NCBI RefSeq assembly: GCF_004912145.1
Contig: NZ_STGT01000008.1
Span: forward strand, 62,001-126,000
DNA length: 64,000 nt
Source: Peteryoungia rhizophila
GTDB taxonomy: Bacteria > Pseudomonadota > Alphaproteobacteria > Rhizobiales > Rhizobiaceae
Direction of reading: 5' to 3'
The translations under genes were made by a program, and so were the position numbers. The notes under the pieces were generated by a model, which was not told the origin of the DNA, did not search any database, and saw nothing but the letters and a program-made list of their open reading frames with translations. Positions 61,656 through 64,000 of this stretch are shown piece after piece; position 1 is the stretch's first letter, and each line of letters starts with the position of its first letter.

Positions 61656-62765
61656 ATGCCTCCGGAACTGCAGCGTGGAGGAGGACAATCCGCCGTGGTG
61701 ACGATCAAGGAAATTGCCAAGGCGGTCGGTGTTTCATCGGGCACGGTATCCCGCGTCTTGAACTACGACCCCACGCTTTCCGTTTCCGAAGTGAAGAGAC
61801 AGGCGATCATCGAGACGGCGGAGGCGCTGAACTACGCGACCCCGCGGGCGCGCAAGACTGCATTGCTGCCGACTTTCCCGATTGCGATGGCGAGCCATGC
61901 TGAGGTTTCGGCCCAGATCGCGATCGTTCATTTTCTGGCGCCTCACGAGGAACTGGTCGATCCCTACTATGTCGGTGTGCGTCTGGGGATCGAAGCGCGT
62001 TGCCGGGAGTACAAGATCGATATCGCCAGGGTTTTCAATCCGGATGTGCCGGTGGATCTCTCCATGCTGGTGGGCGTCTCGGCAACGATCGTGGTCGGGC
62101 ATCATCCGAAAGTGGAGATCGAGGCGATGGCCAAGGTCTGTCCGCAGCTGGTGATGGCAGACTACAATCCGCGCATGCCCCAATTCGACTGCGTGCGCGC
62201 CGATCTCGGCGAGGCGACTCTGCATATCCTCGACAGCCTCGATCAGGCCGGATATCGCCGCATTGGCTTCGTCGGTGGCTACGAACTGATGGATAATGAC
62301 GCGCTGATGCACGGCGAACAGCGCTGCAAGGCCTTTATCGAGTGGCATGAGGCGCGAGGTTGCTATCGGCCGGAATTACTGGCGCTCGGGCAGAGCGAAC
62401 GGTTCGGACAAAACCTCCGGCTCGAAACCGGCTACCAGCAGGCGAAATCGCTGCTGTCGCTCGAGGTCCGCCCCGATGCGATCTTGGCGGCGAATGACAA
62501 TATGGCGATCGGCACTTACCGCGCCATCCAGGAGGCGGGGCTTTCGATCCCGGGTGATATCGCGGTCGTCGCCTTCAACGACATTCCCGTGGCGCAGTTC
62601 CTGAACCCTCCCTTGTCCACCATGCGGATCCCCGGAGAACTGATCGGCGAAGTGGCGGTCGACCTCCTGGTCGAGCGCCTCAACGGACGCGACTATTCCA
62701 AACATGTGACGCTTCCGACCGACATGATCTGGCGTGGCAGTGTGAATGTCCCGTCGAACACCTGA
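61656..62765 (+). CDS. LacI-family transcriptional regulator
   Basis: About 369 residues. The helix-turn-helix and hinge lie at about 16-70 (VTIKEIAKAVGVSSGTVSRVLN and KRQAIIETAEALNY). The periplasmic-binding-like core has YYVGVRLGIEARCREY, GYRRIGFVGGYE, DAILAANDNMAIGTYRAIQEAGLSIPGDIAVVAFND and PLSTMRIP. The ATG at 61656 has GAGG six bases upstream. A GTG at 61695 after GGAGGAGG would remove the N-terminal 13 residues and still keep the DNA-binding domain. It probably represses the importer at 62920. Confidence 0.88.
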   Translation: MPPELQRGGGQSAVVTIKEIAKAVGVSSGTVSRVLNYDPTLSVSEVKRQAIIETAEALNYATPRARKTALLPTFPIAMASHAEVSAQIAIVHFLAPHEELVDPYYVGVRLGIEARCREYKIDIARVFNPDVPVDLSMLVGVSATIVVGHHPKVEIEAMAKVCPQLVMADYNPRMPQFDCVRADLGEATLHILDSLDQAGYRRIGFVGGYELMDNDALMHGEQRCKAFIEWHEARGCYRPELLALGQSERFGQNLRLETGYQQAKSLLSLEVRPDAILAANDNMAIGTYRAIQEAGLSIPGDIAVVAFNDIPVAQFLNPPLSTMRIPGELIGEVAVDLLVERLNGRDYSKHVTLPTDMIWRGSVNVPSNT

Positions 62766-62814
62766 TTGTTTTCGACGGCAGGTTGCGGAATCCCAAGCAC
62801 TTACCGCAGCGCAC

Positions 62815-62839
62815 AAAATATTTAGTAAAAATTTTCTTG
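62815..62839. promoter_or_regulatory. LacI operator candidate in front of the sugar importer
   Basis: A near-perfect 21-base dyad at 62815-62835 has arms AAAATATTT and AAAATTTT around AGTAA. Its right half continues into TAGTAAAAATTTTCTTG (62823-62839), the motif that also precedes the LacI gene at 61630. Position and symmetry fit an operator. Confidence 0.55.
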
Positions 62840-62919
62840 GCGCTTCTCCCGTTTTCGGAAATAGTGTCGGCAGGCAGGGGATGGAGCTGCCGCGTTCAAC
62901 GACATAATGGGAGGAAGAC

Positions 62920-64000
62920 ATGGATTATTCTCGCGCATTCAAGCGCTCGATTTCGGCCACAGTCGCCGGCGCCGCACTTCTCTGCAGCACGGCCGCTTTT
63001 GCCGGCGAAGTCACCATCTGGTGCTGGGACCCGAACTTCAACGTCGCCATCATGAAGGAAGCCGCTGCGCGTTACACCGCGAAGCATCCCGACACGACCT
63101 TCAATATCGTCGATTTCGCCAAGGCCGATGTCGAGCAGAAGCTGCAGACGGGCTTGGCTTCGGGCATGACCGACACGCTGCCGGACATCGTGCTGATCGA
63201 GGATTACGGCGCGCAGAAATATCTGCAGTCCTTCCCCGGCTCCTTTGCCGCGCTGACTGACAAGATCGACTATTCCGGCTTTGCCAAATACAAGGTCGAC
63301 CTGATGACGCTCGAGGGCCAGGTCTACGGCGTTCCCTTCGATTCCGGCGTGACCGGCCTTTACTATCGCACGGATTATCTGGAGCAGGCCGGCTACAAGG
63401 CCTCCGATATGGAGAACCTGACCTGGGACCGCTTCATCGAGATCGGCAAGGATGTGAAGGCCAAGACCGGCCATGAGATGATGGCGCTCGACAGCAATGA
63501 CGGCGGCCTGATCCGCATCATGATGCAGTCCGGCGGCCAGTGGTATTTCAACGACGACGGCAGCCTCAACATCACCGGCAATGCCGCGCTGAAGGCAGCA
63601 CTGGAAACGCAGGCCCGCATCGTCAATGAGGGCGTGGCCAAGCCAACCAGCGGCTGGAATGATGGCATCAGCGCGCTCACCTCGGGTGATGTCGCCTCTG
63701 TGCTGATGGGCGTGTGGATTACCGGCACGGTCAAGTCGCAGGCCGACCAGGCCGGAAGATGGGCGCTGACGGCGATCCCGAAGCTCAATATCGAGGGTGC
63801 GACAGCTGCATCGAACCTCGGCGGTTCGAGCTGGTATGTGCTGGACGCTTCCGCCGAGAAGGATGAGGCGATCGACTTCCTCAATGAGGTCTATGCCAAG
63901 GATCTCGACTTCTACCAGAAGATCCTGACCGAACGCGGCGCCGTCGGTTCTCTGCTCGCTGCCCGTACCGGTGAAGCCTATCTGAAGCCCGACGACTTCT
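62920..64000 (+). CDS. Sugar ABC transporter substrate-binding protein (runs off right edge)
   Basis: 360 codons open to the window end. Signal peptide FKRSISATVAGAALLCSTAAFAG, then a family 1 extracellular solute-binding protein: EVTIWCWDPNFNVAIMKEAAARY, TDTLPDIVLIEDYGAQKYL, YGVPFDSGVTGLYYRTDYL and TWDRFIEIGKDV. VTIWCWDPNFN is typical of sugar-oligomer importers. The ATG at 62920 has GGGAGGA upstream. It follows the LacI gene; permease genes are expected beyond the edge. About 60 residues at the C-terminus are missing. Confidence 0.9.
   Translation, partial: MDYSRAFKRSISATVAGAALLCSTAAFAGEVTIWCWDPNFNVAIMKEAAARYTAKHPDTTFNIVDFAKADVEQKLQTGLASGMTDTLPDIVLIEDYGAQKYLQSFPGSFAALTDKIDYSGFAKYKVDLMTLEGQVYGVPFDSGVTGLYYRTDYLEQAGYKASDMENLTWDRFIEIGKDVKAKTGHEMMALDSNDGGLIRIMMQSGGQWYFNDDGSLNITGNAALKAALETQARIVNEGVAKPTSGWNDGISALTSGDVASVLMGVWITGTVKSQADQAGRWALTAIPKLNIEGATAASNLGGSSWYVLDASAEKDEAIDFLNEVYAKDLDFYQKILTERGAVGSLLAARTGEAYLKPDDF

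Noticed and set aside
1..64000. Search for CRISPR repeats, insertion sequences, tRNA genes and attachment sites
   Set aside because: No regularly spaced repeats, transposase-like proteins, tRNA cloverleaf patterns or paired end repeats were seen by reading; a dedicated scan could still find weak cases.

Overview
The window (about 60 % G+C, dense genes, short ATGA-type overlaps, many GGAGG-like ribosome binding sites) reads as an alphaproteobacterium of the Hyphomicrobiales, most likely Rhizobiaceae. Pointers are the ExoY/ExoP/ExoF-type exopolysaccharide proteins, the large number of ABC importers with dedicated LysR, GntR and LacI regulators, and hydroxyquinol catabolism genes. No tRNA, rRNA, CRISPR array, insertion sequence or phage gene was seen. 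No species call is attempted.

Layout. (1) 1-2.3 kb, minus strand: an NRPS adenylation-carrier protein whose stop overlaps the start of a polyketide synthase ketosynthase that runs off the left edge. (2) 3-23.6 kb: an exopolysaccharide locus. A Crp/Fnr regulator and a LuxR-like protein with a degenerate receiver lead into a secreted clan GH-A glycosidase, a GT8, a GT4, a Wzy-like polymerase, the priming transferase ExoY, a GT2, the co-polymerase ExoP, the export protein ExoF, a GT4, a GT4-GT2 fusion, another GT4 and a Wzx flippase. It also holds a 30-codon membrane-peptide ORF with its own terminator and an 18-residue leader ORF coupled to the fusion gene. (3) 23.8-38.4 kb: an aromatic catabolism island. 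It has two paralogous LysR regulators, a PcpA-type hydroquinone dioxygenase, two hydroxyquinol 1,2-dioxygenases, a TfdB-like FAD monooxygenase, maleylacetate reductase, an esterase, and a branched-chain-type ABC importer with two substrate-binding proteins. The pathway would take a phenolic to hydroxyquinol, maleylacetate and 3-oxoadipate.

(4) 38.5-40.1 kb: a cytosolic gamma-glutamyltransferase-like protein. (5) 40.4-49.2 kb: a module of a disulfide-type flavoprotein, a CDP-alcohol phosphatidyltransferase, a TVP38/TMEM64 membrane protein, a YnjBCD-type ABC importer and a flavoprotein like the N-terminal domain of some SelD proteins, with an ECF sigma factor and a small zinc-finger anti-sigma candidate. 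Its content parallels the poorly understood E. coli ydjXYZ-ynjABCDEF locus and is the best candidate here for an undescribed system. (6) 49.3-61.5 kb: an acid-sugar cluster with a short DUF1537 kinase, a FadR-type GntR regulator, an iron alcohol dehydrogenase, PdxA2, a sialidase-fold protein, an EamA transporter, a complete Dpp/Opp-type importer with fused ATPases and a DapA-family aldolase. (7) 61.6 kb to the right edge: a LacI regulator and the first gene of a sugar ABC importer, which share an operator-like motif.

Within each block transport, enzymes and regulator sit together. The blocks themselves look like independent accessory cassettes placed side by side.
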